Below, in pieces: positions 29,335 through 41,171 of a stretch of DNA of 45,977 nucleotides. The notes under the pieces were generated by a model. The model had not been told where the DNA came from and ran no database searches. It saw only the letters and a list, made by a program, of their open reading frames with translations. Where the stretch lies: the NCBI RefSeq assembly GCF_000143415.4, contig NW_003314314.1, positions 1 through 45,977 on the forward strand, read 5' to 3'. This DNA comes from Selaginella moellendorffii. Lineage: Eukaryota > Streptophyta > Lycopodiopsida > Selaginellales > Selaginellaceae. Each line of letters begins with the position of its first letter. Within the stretch, counting starts at the first letter, position 1. Both the position numbers and the translations under genes were made by a program.

Positions 29335-31125
29335 CTAGAGTCCGAGCACTGGCCTCCAGTTGACCAATCCTTGCAGCCAACTTCTCGAGCTCGGAGCCAA
29401 CTTCATTTCTCGTTTCTTCGACGTGCTTAGAACAGTTTGCTCGTGTTCTCTTCTCAGGTAAACCCAGGGTCTAGTCGTCTTAGAGTTCGCTCCAGCCCGG
29501 CCGATCATCTTCTCCCCATCATGGTTCTGACAAAACAAACACTCATCGTTCACTTCAGCTCTCTACAACAAACACGGAAGTTATTAGCAAACGGCCATCT
29601 GGAATCTGGAAGGTATATCAAACTTACCTGTCTCCTCTTGAATTCGGCAACAAAATCTCTCCCCGCACGATCATATAGTTCTTTTGCCTCCTTCACGAAG
29701 ACCACCTCGCCGGACTGAAGCTTCTTCCACGGTTTCCTCTCACTCGGGATCCTATCCAGCATTTTCTGGAGCCTCATCATCTTCCGCGCTCGCTTGATCC
29801 TCTCTCGGTCGCTGGATTTGCCGTTGAGCTCCTCGTAAAGCTGCTCGGTGAGTCTGATCAGAATCCGGAGCGCGCTAACACTCCAAGACTTTTCCTCGTG
29901 CTTCTCCTCTTCTGTTTCCTCGCGCTTTTCCTCTTCCAAGCTGCGGATCTTCTTCTCGGTTTTTCCCCTCTGGTTTAGCCACCGGTTTGCCTTGTGGAAA
30001 GCTTCGAGATACGCGAACTCAACATAGCCCCCTCGGCCATCGCTAAGATGGGTTTCACTCCGCCGTCGGGTGCCGTCGGGAAGAATGTCCTCCGCTGAGG
30101 AAGAGAAGCGAACCATCTTCGGCCTGGAACCTGCAAGTCCAGAAGGCCATCGTGAGTCACAGTAGAAGAAGAATGCGAGAAGCAAAAGGAACCATACCTG
30201 GACGACGACCCCCGGCTGGCAGTAGAATTGGCTTGGGTCGCTGCTCCTCCTGCTTGGGCTTGTCATTCTCCTGCTGCTTCATCTTCTCTTGATCGTCTTC
30301 CCGTTCCAGAGGCTGCTTGATCGGCTTGATCATCTGCTCCTCCTCTTGTTCCAGCTGCTGCTTCATCGGCTTGATCATCTGCTCCTCCTCTTGTTCCAGC
30401 TGCTGCTTCATCGGCTTGATCATCTGCTCCTCCTCTTGTTCCAGCTGCTGCTTCATCGGCTTCATCCGCTGCTCCTCCTCCTGTTCCTGCTCTTGCTTCA
30501 TCGGCTTGATCGGCTTGATCGGCTGATTCGGCTGATTCTTCTCCTCTCGTTCCAGCTGCGGCTGCTCCTTGTGACCTTGCTCCTGTTTCACCTCGCGCCT
30601 GAGTTCCTTCGTCTCATGGGCTTCTTTCTCCTGCTCCTCCTCGCTCAGCTGCTCAGCTTTCTTCTCTTGCTCCTCCTCCTTCAGCTGCTTCTCGGCTTCG
30701 TTTTCCTCCTCTTGTTCCAGCTTCATCGGCTTCATCTGATCGGCTTCTTTCTCCTCCTCGTTCACCTGCTCGGCTTTCTTCTCTTCCTTCAGCTGCTCCG
30801 CTTTCTTCTCTTGATTCTCCTCTTCGTCCTCCTTCTCTTGTTCCGGCTTGATCGGCTTGATCGGCTCCTTGTGCCCTCGCTCCTGTCGTATCGCTTCTAA
30901 GACGATTTTCACCTCGTGCCTGAGTTCCTTCAACTTCAAGGCGGCGGCGTCCATGGCTTCTCCCGAGACGGCCTCACAGACACGATCTTGGACCTTCAGC
31001 TTCGAGGCCGCCGCGTCCATGGCTTCCGGGTGGACCTTGTTGTCGCCCTTGTGCGCCTTTTTTGGTCGAAAGAGAGACCACAAACCTGTGACGCATCCAC
31101 TGCGCTCCTGCTCTGTTCGCGCCAT
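29335..31125 (-). CDS. Lys/Glu-rich coiled-coil protein, unknown function, copy 2 (3 exons)
   Basis: Exons 30198-31125, 29628-30130 and 29335-29562, with introns identical in length to copy 1. The joined length of 1659 nt is divisible by three and gives 552 aa. The 15 extra residues are one additional MKQQLEQEEEQMIKP unit in exon 1 (five units instead of four), an in-frame 45-bp change. Other differences are few: Q>E, EEEEEK>EQEEEN, M>I and Q>P next to the last unit, and R>Q in the exon 3 CLFC(R/Q)NH motif. Exon 2 translates identically. The start, the two MDAAA-x-KLK motifs and the CxxC motif are all kept. This strong conservation is the best evidence that the gene model is real and recently duplicated or homogenised. 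Confidence 0.7.
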
Positions 31126-31251
31126 AGCTTGCCCTTTGCAAAATGCCTTTAATGCCCTAACCCTTACTAAATCTATTTCACTTTAATGCGTTCGTTTACA
31201 TTTCTCGGCAGTGACTTAGGCAGCGCCCTGGCTCTTGAAACTCAGACACGC

Positions 31252-31422
31252 TGGAACCAGCTCACAGGCTGCATCCCAGAAGATGTTTACACACTCTCAT
31301 CTCTCAATATCTAGACTTGAGTCTGGAACAAGTCCCTGGAGCTGGTTTCTAATGCTTCCAGCTTGAGAGTGCTGATCAAACCAGCTACCAGATACCATCT
31401 GACCTCAGTAAACTTTCCAGAA
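31252..31422 (+). pseudogene. Leucine-rich-repeat fragment, decayed, copy 2
   Basis: Same sequence and same stops as 11542-11712, so decay preceded the duplication, or the copies have been homogenised. Contains NQLTGCIPEDVYTLSSLNI and, in another frame, YQIPSDLSKLS. Confidence 0.6.
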
Positions 31423-31770
31423 GAAAACAAAGAAACGAGATGGTAGCTATAGTAAGTACAGTCTTTGTGTGCTTTCTTTGTTGGTGAATGTTTAGATGCT
31501 TACCCTAGATGTGCCATTCTTAACATGCAAACTTCCTGACATGACAAAACTTCAAGAGCATTGAATTCACAAGGTAAGTGCTCTCTATCATTCTCCTTAA
31601 AGCTTATGCTTTACATCATGCAGGAAAATGCAAGTCAATTTTGGTCATGTTTGCTGTTGAGCTGCATCTTGTTACCAAGCACACATACTTCTGCCACCAA
31701 TTTGCTTTTTGAAACTGTTGTATGACATTGAATTTAGCAGACACAAAACTTTTTATTTGTTCTTTTTTAG

Positions 31771-32012
31771 ATACAACGTCCTATGAGTCCATTCTGAGTT
31801 CATCGTCAAGCTCAGGTGGTTCAGAGGAAGGAGGAGAAGCTGTTTTTAGTGATGGAGAGCATGTGGAGTTCGAGGACAATATTAGGGATGATGCTGTTGT
31901 TTATATGGTGGAAGAATCATCATCAGATGGAGATCAAGATGCAGAGAAACTTATTTTCAGTCTCAAGGAGATATTTGATTTCAGCCATATCCCACTAAAG
32001 AAGCAATCTTGA
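31771..32012 (+). CDS. 3'-terminal exon of an acidic Ser-rich protein, copy 2 (partial gene)
   Basis: Same acceptor (TTTTTTAG ending at 31770), frame and stop as 12061-12302, with a few substitutions, mostly non-synonymous (A>V, G>S, N>S). AATAAA follows at 32019-32024. No upstream exon could be assigned with confidence. Confidence 0.5.
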
Positions 32013-32390
32013 ATTCTGAATAAAGAAGAACAGTATTTCTATGTATTACAAACAATGCTTTATGAGGGATGTAAGTTGTCTAGCTTCCCAACTTCAACAA
32101 TTTCAAATAATACACTGCTATGACCCAGCACTAAATAACAAAGATAAGATGTTTAACTTTGCATAAACTATGTTATGCCTTCTCTTGAGGTTCCTTTAAT
32201 TATTCTACATATATTTGAGTTATCAAATAGTGATTAAAAGTCTCTTCCTTTAATCAGAATAGTCTTTTTTGTCATCTTTACTTTGCAAAGTTTGCAACTT
32301 TTTAGTATTCAACTTAATGCTAATAAAAGATTAACTATTCTTTTTTCTTTATTACTTATTCTTCAATTGTGAATAATCAGTTTTATAATA

Positions 32391-33134
32391 TCCAAGTTCA
32401 CCACAATGATGTCATAAATTGGTGATGATCATAAATTTGGAATCTAACTTGCCACAACACTTGATACAATCCTTTCTACTAAGCAAAGAGCCCTTTAGGT
32501 AAATTATATACTATAAATTTGGAAAAATAAACAAATACTAATCATCCACTTTATACTCCAGATATGGATAATAATGAGAATTATAACATTGCTATTGTCT
32601 CATTTATATGCAGTAGAAATGTTTAACAAACTTCGCTCCAAGTAGTAATAAGTAACTAAAAGGAACAACTTAAGAGATGATCTATACGGGTTCAAATATA
32701 AAAGGAAAAGGCCTATGAAAAAGAGTGCACCCCCTTTTCCAATCAGTTAAGGGTCTTGGGATATTTGGGGTTAAGTGTCCTTGGGTTTGAATAATACTGG
32801 GTTGGGTGGTGACCTCCCGGAAAGTCTAGATTCAAAAGTTTACAGTAGTGCAAGAATGGTAATCAAATATTAATCCCAGGTCTTAGCAACTCATAGCAAT
32901 TGTAAAAGTATTGGTAATGTTAGGTCATGACCATATATAATACTTTATATGGTAAAACACCCTATACCCCTATGATATACACATATTGAAGACATGAAAA
33001 ATAACAATCCTAATCTCAATATTAAAAATTCTTATACATTGTGATCATCCTTTTAAAGGTCCAATCAGCTATTTCACCAAATCATTCATTTGAGGATGAT
33101 AAACACTTGTGAAAATATGATATATCCTTAGTTA
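32391..33134. repeat. Block P, first tandem copy (P2a), internally deleted
   Basis: Starts TCCAAGTTCACCACAATGAT and ends ATATCCTTAGTTA, the same boundaries as P2b (33135-34814), so the two form a direct tandem duplication. About 1.14 kb is missing internally at about 32551, with ACTTT microhomology at the junction. Holds a Cassandra solo LTR and, at 33084-33101 on the minus strand, the integrase motif YHPQMN. Confidence 0.8.
32647..32844 (+). mobile_element. Cassandra solo LTR with target-site duplication
   Basis: 198 bp homologous to the LTRs at 16621 and 17147, flanked by GTAGT (32642-32646 and 32845-32849). The paralogous empty site CCAAGTAGTGCAAGAATGG is at about 14040 and 34505. It contains a 5S-like stretch (GGTTAAGTGTCCTTGGGT, then AATACTGGGTTGGGTGG). 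Its first bases are AATAAG instead of TGTAAG. A solo LTR is the expected product of recombination between two LTRs. Confidence 0.85.
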
Positions 33135-34814
33135 TCCAAGTTCACCACAATGATGACATAAATTGGTGATGATCATAAATTTGGAATCTAATTTGCCACA
33201 ACACTTGATACAATCCTTTCTACTAACCAAAGAGCCCATTAGGTAAATTATACACTGTAAAATTGGGAAAATAAACAAATACCAATCATCCACTTTTGTA
33301 GCGCACTTGGTTTTTACCTCCTATCCTATGGTGATTTACCATAGGATAACACTATGAAGTGGAACCTAAACCCTCCATGTGCCATGTGTCATATGCCATG
33401 TGTCACATGCCACGTGTCCAAAGGACAGTGGTGTGGAACCTGAGGTTGAAGGCCTTGGGCCACTAAACGAAGGAACAAATTCCAAACTCCCAAGCATGGA
33501 GCTAAGTGATGGAAAGCAACTCCCAAGCATATAGCCCAAGGAGTGAAGGGACAGGAGCCTAGAGTGACTTGGAACAATCCTAGAGCAACCAACATCCTGA
33601 TGACAGGATTAGCATGCAAAACGGAGCCAAACGGAGTCTAGTGCTATTTTGGCATACCGGTGGCCTAATATAAAGACATGGGTACTTTACCAGCTAGCAT
33701 GGTGTGGAACTTGGGCTTAGACCTAAGCCAAATGCAAAACAAAGACAAGCATGTAAATAGGAGTTAAACTATGCCTCAGGTTGATCGGCCATGCACGACC
33801 TACCCACTATCCCTACTATACATTTGGAACCCCCTATAGCCTCCCTCACCCCCCTTTGAGGAACACACGCTTTGGGCTTTCACCCCAAGCCTCCCTTAGT
33901 ACCAGAAGTTAGTCTCTAGAACAAGCTTGAAACTTATTAAATATGGAATGTTCTTAGATTGCAAATTTGGACACGAGACAAACATCATTGTGTTCATGAG
34001 AATCTCTACATTCCGTAAATATGCCAAATAAGTAAATTTGGACACTTTCTATAAATAACATTTGGGACCAAAATGAGACTAACACAAAAAGTATGATAGC
34101 AAGGGTGTTTGGCAGACACGATAAGCTATCATCTAACAATATTGAGGGACCAAGCTCAATATTGCGGGGGTTCTTAATACTAGCAAGTACAAGCCAATGA
34201 CATAAGTTTCTCAAACTAGTCCAAGTATGCTCAGCAAGAAACACATAGGGGTTCCTACTTTATATTTATCCAATCTAAGTGCATGGTTATTGACCAATTT
34301 CTCAACTAGCCCAAGTGGGAACTGATAACAGGTCCAGCAATACTAACCTCCTGCTATTGTGGCAGTAAGGAAATTGTGTCCGTAAGGACTAGCCGATAAG
34401 TAACTTTCGATACCCAAAGTCACATTCGTGACAACTTTATACTCCACATAACATTACTATTATCTCATTTATATGTGGCAGAAGTGTTTAACAAACTTTG
34501 CTCCAAGTAGTGCAAGAATGGTCATCAAATATTAATCCTAGGTCCTAATATTATCAACTTATAGCAATTGTAAAAGTAAACTCAACTCTATTAGCAATGT
34601 TAGATCATGACCATATATAATACTTTATATGGTAAAACACCCTATACCCCTATGATATACACATATTGAAGACATAAAAAATAACAATCCTAATCTCAAT
34701 ATTAAAAATTCTTATATATTGTGATCATCCTTTTGAAGGTTTAATGAGCTATTTCACCAAATCATTCATTTGTGGATGATAAACACTTGTGAAAGTGTGA
34801 TATATCCTTAGTTA
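33135..34814. repeat. Block P, second tandem copy (P2b)
   Basis: Full-length counterpart of P1. Includes the perfect hairpin at 33322-33348, clustered CATGTG/CACGTG hexamers at about 33374-33418, and from about 34730 the end of a minus-strand integrase relic. Confidence 0.7.
33322..33348. repeat. Perfect 11-bp hairpin palindrome
   Basis: TATCCTATGGT-GATTT-ACCATAGGATA. No T-run follows that would make it look like a terminator; it is probably a structural feature of the repeat. Confidence 0.85.
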
Positions 34815-35180
34815 AGATGTCAAAATATAAAATGCCTCATCCATAAATGTAGAACTATTGTCTAAGAAAATCAGCTCTAGATGAGAATGCTAAAACACCA
34901 CTCAATTAAGGAAAAAACATTTAATACTAGTCATTAAGCAATAATAACACACTTATTGATAGTAATTGACTATGAAAAAGGCCCTATCAAATAAAATGCC
35001 ACCAATTCAATATCGAACTACAATTAACTCTAATTATCTTACAACAATAAAGACAGTATTATAAGTTTAGTACTAAACTCAACTATGCACATACCAAATA
35101 ACATCATATCATATCTTTAACCAATAGAAAAATTTATATAACTTCTTAGTCATATGATGACATTTCATATGCCTAACTTG
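34730..35180 (-). pseudogene. Ty3/gypsy integrase relic
   Basis: Minus strand, in order: zinc-finger region with CHHMTKKLYKFFYWLKI then YDVIWYV (35100-35175; compare H-x-G...K-T...L...F-Y-W-P-x-M...D-V...Y-V). Then FDRAFFIVNYYQ (compare V-D-R-F-S-K...H-F), IFLDNSSTFMDEAFYIL (34837-34867; compare I-S-D-N-G-x-Q-F) and FTSVYHPQMND (34764-34781 and beyond; compare S-T-A-Y-H-P-Q-T-D/N-G-Q). Stops are frequent, and the expected Gln-x-Glu after the last motif is lost. It continues the pol order after the RNase H in T2, interrupted by the miniature element at 35629-36263. Block P1 lost it by deletion. Confidence 0.8.
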
Positions 35181-35628
35181 AATAGAAGAGTTATTATGGG
35201 TGTGGAGAAAACATAGAATAAGGCACCACTAGCCTTAAATATGTATCAAAATTAGTCTTCACAAAGTAAAAATGGTCATCCTCAAGGTGATATTGAAAAT
35301 ATAAATATCAAAATAGCAAGTCATCAATAACTAATATAGAATTCCTAAACCACCCACAAATCCTTCAAATCCAAAGCTTATCCTTTTGAGTCTCACAAAA
35401 GCTCTAGATCTTGTAGACATTGAATATCAAACACAACAACTGATAGTGATACAAAATCTTTGTTTAAAAACTCTACTAATGTTGAAACAATAGACTTGTC
35501 AAGAATATAAGAAGAGAGTAAAAAAAGGAGAGGAGGTCAAGAAAGAGTATAAGCATTACCTAGGGCGATAAATAACCTCAAAATTATATAGCTGAAAGTT
35601 TTAGATCCTACTAAGTTGTAAAACTAGC
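35181..35628 (-). other. Ty3 pol remnant between RNase H and integrase, no clear motif
   Basis: About 450 bp between the integrase zinc finger and the miniature LTR element, the expected place for the RNase H end and connector. Frames are broken and no diagnostic motif remains. Confidence 0.45.
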
Positions 35629-36263
35629 TATAGCGCACCTTATCTCTCTCCCCTTAAGCTAACTAGAAAAGGGGCCATTAATTAATAAAAGAGCTTTTAG
35701 TGGCTATTTTATCTTTATTTATCCCCTAAGATTCCAATGATCCACGGTGATAGTATATCCAAATCTCATTTCATAATCACATATGTTACATTCATCCCCC
35801 CTTTAGAGATGTTAATGTCCTCATTTACTATTGACTAATAACCCCTACTGAGCCAAGGGGAATCAACACCTCCATTTCTACACTGAATCTACTAATCCTT
35901 CCATTATATAGATTAGTTATTCCAAGAGAATCAACACCTCCATTTCTGTAATCCTTCAATTGTGTAGATTAGCTATTCCATGTGAGGCAATTAGTCATTC
36001 ACTCGTACTGTGGTCTCACGGTGGATACCTTCATTCGTGGATGCTCTACCAAAAGGAAGGACGTACGCATGGATGCCCACTAATCAATAAGATTTGAACC
36101 CATGCCATTTGCTCTGATACCGTACTATCTTTCTCCCATTAAACTAACTGAAAAAGGATGAAAGAGCCCTTAATGGTTATTTTATCCCCATTTATCCCCG
36201 AAGGTTCCAAGGATCCATGGTAACAATATATTTAAATCTCATCCCATGATCACATGCACTAAA
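35629..36263 (-). mobile_element. Complete miniature LTR element (TRIM-like) inside a Ty3 pol relic
   Basis: 635 bp, minus orientation. 5' LTR at about 36122-36263, primer-binding site GGTATCAGAGC (plus 36111-36121), interior of about 310 bp with an imperfect tandem duplication, polypurine tract AAAGGGGGGATGAA (plus 35791-35804), and 3' LTR at 35629-35790 starting TGTAAC. Candidate target duplication: CTAGC (35624-35628) against TTAGC (36264-36268); the T1 copy still has CTAGC there. Encodes no protein and is unrelated to Cassandra; no 5S-like sequence. Confidence 0.75.
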
Positions 36264-36279
36264 TTAGCAAAGTTCTTCC

Positions 36280-37104
36280 ACTTTAATAATGAAAAGACTG
36301 CAACATAATCACCTTTTAACAATGTCTAAAAACTATGCAAATACGCATAAATCTTTTTGAAACTTTTGTTATCATGGAGTAGTTCACCTTCATTGGTTGC
36401 AACATATGGCTAATATACATAATAGAATTGTATTAACCAAACACAATCATGCTCTCTTGCATCAACACACTTTTGAGATAATATCAAAAAGCATCTACAA
36501 AAGGTTGAGTGTAGTCAAAATACTCAAAAACTAGAAAAGTTATCAACACATCTTTGAGATGAATGCCTATTCACAATCCCAAATTAGATGAAAAATAATA
36601 TGAACAACTTCATTAATGCTTGCAATGATAAAAAAAGACAATAACATGAAAAAGATATTGCACCTTGCCAAGAAAGTGTTGCATATTGTTCATGCACTTT
36701 GGAGTAGAGAACTTCATAACATTTACAAGTTTGTCAGAATCAATTTGTAAATTTTCATGAAAAATATAATACTCAAGTTATATGCATTTTAACCGTATCA
36801 ATGTCAAATTAACTTCCTATAACTGATCCCAATGTTTTACAAACACCACAAGTGTGTTCCTCCTATGGCCCCTTAAAGTGAATTAAGACATTATTAATGA
36901 AATTAATAGTCACTTTTAACATATTGTAAAGAATATCATCCAAAAAGTCTCCAAAGAATTATTCAATCTATATAGTATCATAAAAAATTCATATAAATTA
37001 AATGGGTTATAGAAAGTACTATTTAGAACATCCTCCTTATATAAGCAACTAAATTAATTAACCACACATTTGACCATTTGGAGGAGTTTCACTCACCATT
37101 TTTA
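36280..37104 (-). pseudogene. Ty3/gypsy reverse transcriptase / RNase H relic, copy 2
   Basis: Counterpart of 14600-15424 with the same landmark order. The catalytic box now reads F-I-N-N (plus 36890-36901), so both Asp residues are lost here, against one in copy 1. Runs without a break into block X3. Confidence 0.75.
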
Positions 37105-37298
37105 TAAATTTTATTCCCATTTTAAGGACTTGCTAGCCTCATGAATGATTTGTCTACCACTCAGCTTTTGCACTTGGTCCAAATGCTCTATATATTCAAT
37201 CCCATGATAAACACCTAAAGATACCAATGACATCATCTTATTGCACTAAGGTTATATCCATTCACCTTTATCTAATTGGTAGCCTAAAACCATCTATA

Positions 37299-37368
37299 CC
37301 TAAGGATGCTAAGATGTGGTCATAAAATGAGGTCATAAGATGACCACTCATTTTGGAAGACAACATTG
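37299..37368. other. 70-bp micro-inversion relative to X1 and X2
   Basis: CCTAAGGATGCTAAGATGTG... to ...GAAGACAACATTG is the reverse complement of 199-272 (CAATGTTGTCTCCCAAAG... to ...GCATCCTTAGG), with a small internal deletion. Flanks CTATAC on the left and AGACATAGAAAACACC on the right are unchanged. X2 shares the X1 orientation. Confidence 0.88.
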
Positions 37369-39160
37369 CAAAGACATAGAAAACACCCTTCCTTAATATC
37401 CTTTTTTTAGTCCCTATCTAGTCCCTTTCCATACATAGTTGTGCTTGCCAACACTACCACTGGGTTAGGGCCTAAAGGCCTAAAGGCCTGACCACTAAGT
37501 CCCATCCACCTCTAAAACTTCCTTGCCACGTGACTATATGCTTGGTCATTACACAAGAGGATTATTCCTTTTCTTTTCCACAGTCTGGGACTTTAGGATA
37601 ATATTTCGAAACATTGTAACCCAATGCAAACCTTATGGGTACTCTCCCCACCTTCTGCCTCTAGGTGCCCTAGCCATGTGGCTAGAGCAAGGTTCCGAGA
37701 AGCCATACTAGGTATCTAAGTAGGTAGTAACACCTACACTTGTATGAGACACAAATCCTTAAGCCCTAAACTCTAGACCATTTAAGCATTTTAAAGGAAA
37801 TTAAAACCTTTCTACCTTTGCTCTTCTTGCATCCTCAAACAATAGTTATCTAGAGTGGAGCCAAGAGGGTGCCATGTGGTAGTGGCTGAAGTGGAAACTA
37901 AACAAGTGTAACACATTTGGACTAAAAGCTCTAACTCGAAAAGTCGAGAGTAAGAGTGGAACTCTCATTAAAATGCTCAAGGAATAAGCATAAAGCAATT
38001 AATAAGCAAGCCTCTTGAAAAGGGAAACAAAAGGTTCAACATATAACACATGGAAGTGTCAGAATTGAGTCCGAGATGGACCCGAGATGGAGTCCGAGAA
38101 GGAGTCCAAGATAGAGTCCGAATTGAAGTTTGAGATGGATGCGAAATGGAGTCTGAGAAAGAGTCCGAGATGGACCCAAGATGGACCCAAGATGGAGTCT
38201 AAAATAGAGTTTGAGATGGACCCAAGATCGAGTCTAGATGGAGTCTAAGAAGGAGTCTAAGATGGAGCCCAAGATGGAGCCTAAAATGGAGTCTGAGATG
38301 GGGACCGGGACTGGGACCAAGATAGAGGCTGAGACCCAGACCGAGTCCAAGACTGTGTCCAAGACCTAGTCCAAATTTGAGTCTGAATTCGAGGTGAAAG
38401 CCCAAAGCAATCATTTCCCAAGTAAGCTTTAAAAGGATAGTAGGGGGAGGATTTCAGTGGAAATAGTTTGGCTAGTAAAGCCAGTGTGGCTAAGGAAGGT
38501 TATACCCACGTGATGGGTGATAATATAACCATTGAGGAGTTCAAAACTAAAGTGAATATGGATGAAAGTGGGATAACTTGGTGAAGTGTTCAAGAGCTAG
38601 CTCTAGCTCCCCCGGGAGATCGAATAGTCGATGCTCCCAATCTAAGTGTGGGTGGCACTACCTACTTGAATACCTGGCATGACTCATCAAAACCTTGCTC
38701 TAGCCACATGGCTAGGGCACCCAAAGGTAAAAGGTGGAAAGAGTATCTATTAGGGCATTTTTTAGCCCCAACTATGGATCCATCCCTCATATATAAACTC
38801 ACAAAGCCACAATTTCAAACTCAACTACAAGAGAAAATGGGGAGGACCCTTGATATTTCACCCTCGCATGGTTTTTATACAATCATTCGGAATATTTTGA
38901 GAATCAAAATATCCTCTCCCTCTCTCTCAAGACACCCATATCTACAACTGGGGAGTAGGAGTAGGAGTAGTAGTGGGAGTAGGAATAGAAATAGGGGTAG
39001 AAGTAGGAGTAAGAGTGGGGCAAGAGTAGGCTTAGGAGCAAGAGTAAGAGTTACTTCTCTAGTTGCAGCACGTGATGCGAGGAGAAGGCAGTAATGAGCT
39101 AGTGCCACAACAAGCAATTATTGGTGGGTGCACAAGACTTTGGTGTGCAAGAACCCATGG

Positions 39161-41171
39161 CTAAGATGCTCCCATATGCTAGAATGTAGTGTCTAGAGTG
39201 GGTAATTGCTGAAACAAAGAGAAAAGGAAAAGAAAATAAGAGATGGAAATAAAAAATAAAATAAAGATGAAAGTAGAAGATGGGAAAGGAGTTTAAAGTG
39301 CAAAGATACAAGGAAAACCCAGTGGGAAATTATGTGGTTGAATTAGATACTCAAGAAAGTAGGAAAACAGGGAAAAAAGAGGTAAAAAGAGCAAAAAAAC
39401 CAAATGGAAAGAAGCTCAAACACTCTGGAAAGTGAATATGCAAATGCAACCTCAAGCTCATATAGTTTGTGCTCAAAACTTTGGCTGAGAATGAAGAAGA
39501 AAACATAAGAACTATATTGCCGAATGGTGGTAACTATGAAATAAAAGATGAACTATAATGGAAGAAAGTGATGATAGGGGATCTTAGTAGATGGATGATA
39601 TGATTGAGTGTGTCCAAGGATGGGCTCTAATCTGATGTAGTGAAATGTGAAGTCATAGCTACTGCTCACACCAAAAACTATTGGACTATTGCTCAAAAGG
39701 TGGCAAACTGCTTCACCTATGATTTGAGCTGGAAGAAAAGGGTGTTGGCTTTGTTGGCCACACCTTTGAAAGCAATTGGATGCCCTCTACAATTAGGCTA
39801 TTCTACTAGAAGAAGAAATTAGTTCTAAAAAAAAGAAAGTTGCAATATGTGACTAGTTCATTGAATATTTCACATGTTGTGCATGAGAATATCTTAATTT
39901 GTGTTTTTTCTTGTCTGGAAGAGCCTTTATGATGAAGTGTTGTCCACAAATGTCTAGTATGAATGGATGATAAATGGTGGAAAATGTGAAAGATGTTATT
40001 AGGTATGTGTAGTGTGTGGTAGAGAATTCTAGAGTATAGATGATATAGAATGGTGATGAAAATGTGAGGATGGAATTGATGTAGAGAAAAAAGCTAAAGA
40101 AATGAAGCACAAATCAACAAGAGTCAAGAAATTTTCATACAATCAATAATGTAGCTAGAGCGTGTTCATTAAAAGAGACTTTCTCCACATAATTCCTTGA
40201 CCTGAAAAAAGATGTAAAAAGAGTGAGAGTAGAAGAAAAACAAAAAAAAACAAAAAAAGTAAAAAAAATGAGTAGTGCAAGCAACTTTTGTGATGGGTGA
40301 TGATGATGGAAGTGCCAAGAGGATGCAAGGCATCATATAGAAGGCCTAGAATGCCACTGTAACTGACTTAGTCACCCTCAAGTGTTAAATTGCATCAAAA
40401 ATGCCTAAAGTGGTGAATAATGTCACTGTAAGAGAATTTAGGATGCTAGAACTGCTTGGAAGGATGGGAGCCTCCTGAGGATGGTAGAAAGTGTCCCCAA
40501 GGACATATGGAAGTCATCATGTGTTACTGATGAAGTGTCGATAGTGTCGGAGAATGCTTTGAGTGTTGTAGTAGGATGAAGTTGGGATCCAGCCATGAAC
40601 CTAAGTTTGGGAAGAGTTGAGATGAGGTGCCAAGTTGGGAGAAACTCCAAGGAAAAGTTGAGATGCTACTGGAAAATGCCTACCACCCTTATGTCATGGT
40701 CGTATCCCAAGTGAGTAGCAAGGTTGGACTGCAGGTCTAGGGTGAGAAATGCCACCAAAAGTGTAGTCACTAAGCTGGAAAGTCAAAAGTGTACTCAAAG
40801 AGAGTGAAAAAGTTATGCTCTCCAAAGTGTTATTGATGCCTTGTGACCCTATTTCATTAGCAGCTCCAAAACTACTATATAAATGCTAGAGTTAGAAAAG
40901 TGCTTGGAGAATCCACTACTTGGACAAAATCCTCACTATGCTGCAACAAAGGAATTGATGTGAAATCCCTAGATGTGTTGAAGCCAAGGGATCTCTAGAC
41001 TTGTGTAGTGATGGTAAAGAAGTCAAGTGTTAATGTAGTCCAGTCCATGTTGAAGAAGTCAATCATATTGCAGTCAACAACTTAGATCTCCAATAGTGTG
41101 TCATCCTCGATAAGTTTCAGGAAAAAAACCTTGAGAGCCTAAGCAACTTTAATGATGGAAGAAGCATCCAC
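39161..41171. other. Retroelement interior, no gene seen, copy 3
   Basis: Counterpart of 2086-3782. Has about 226 bp (40800-41025) that X1 and X2 both lack, and small indels near 40035 and 40530. No domain recognised. Confidence 0.5.
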
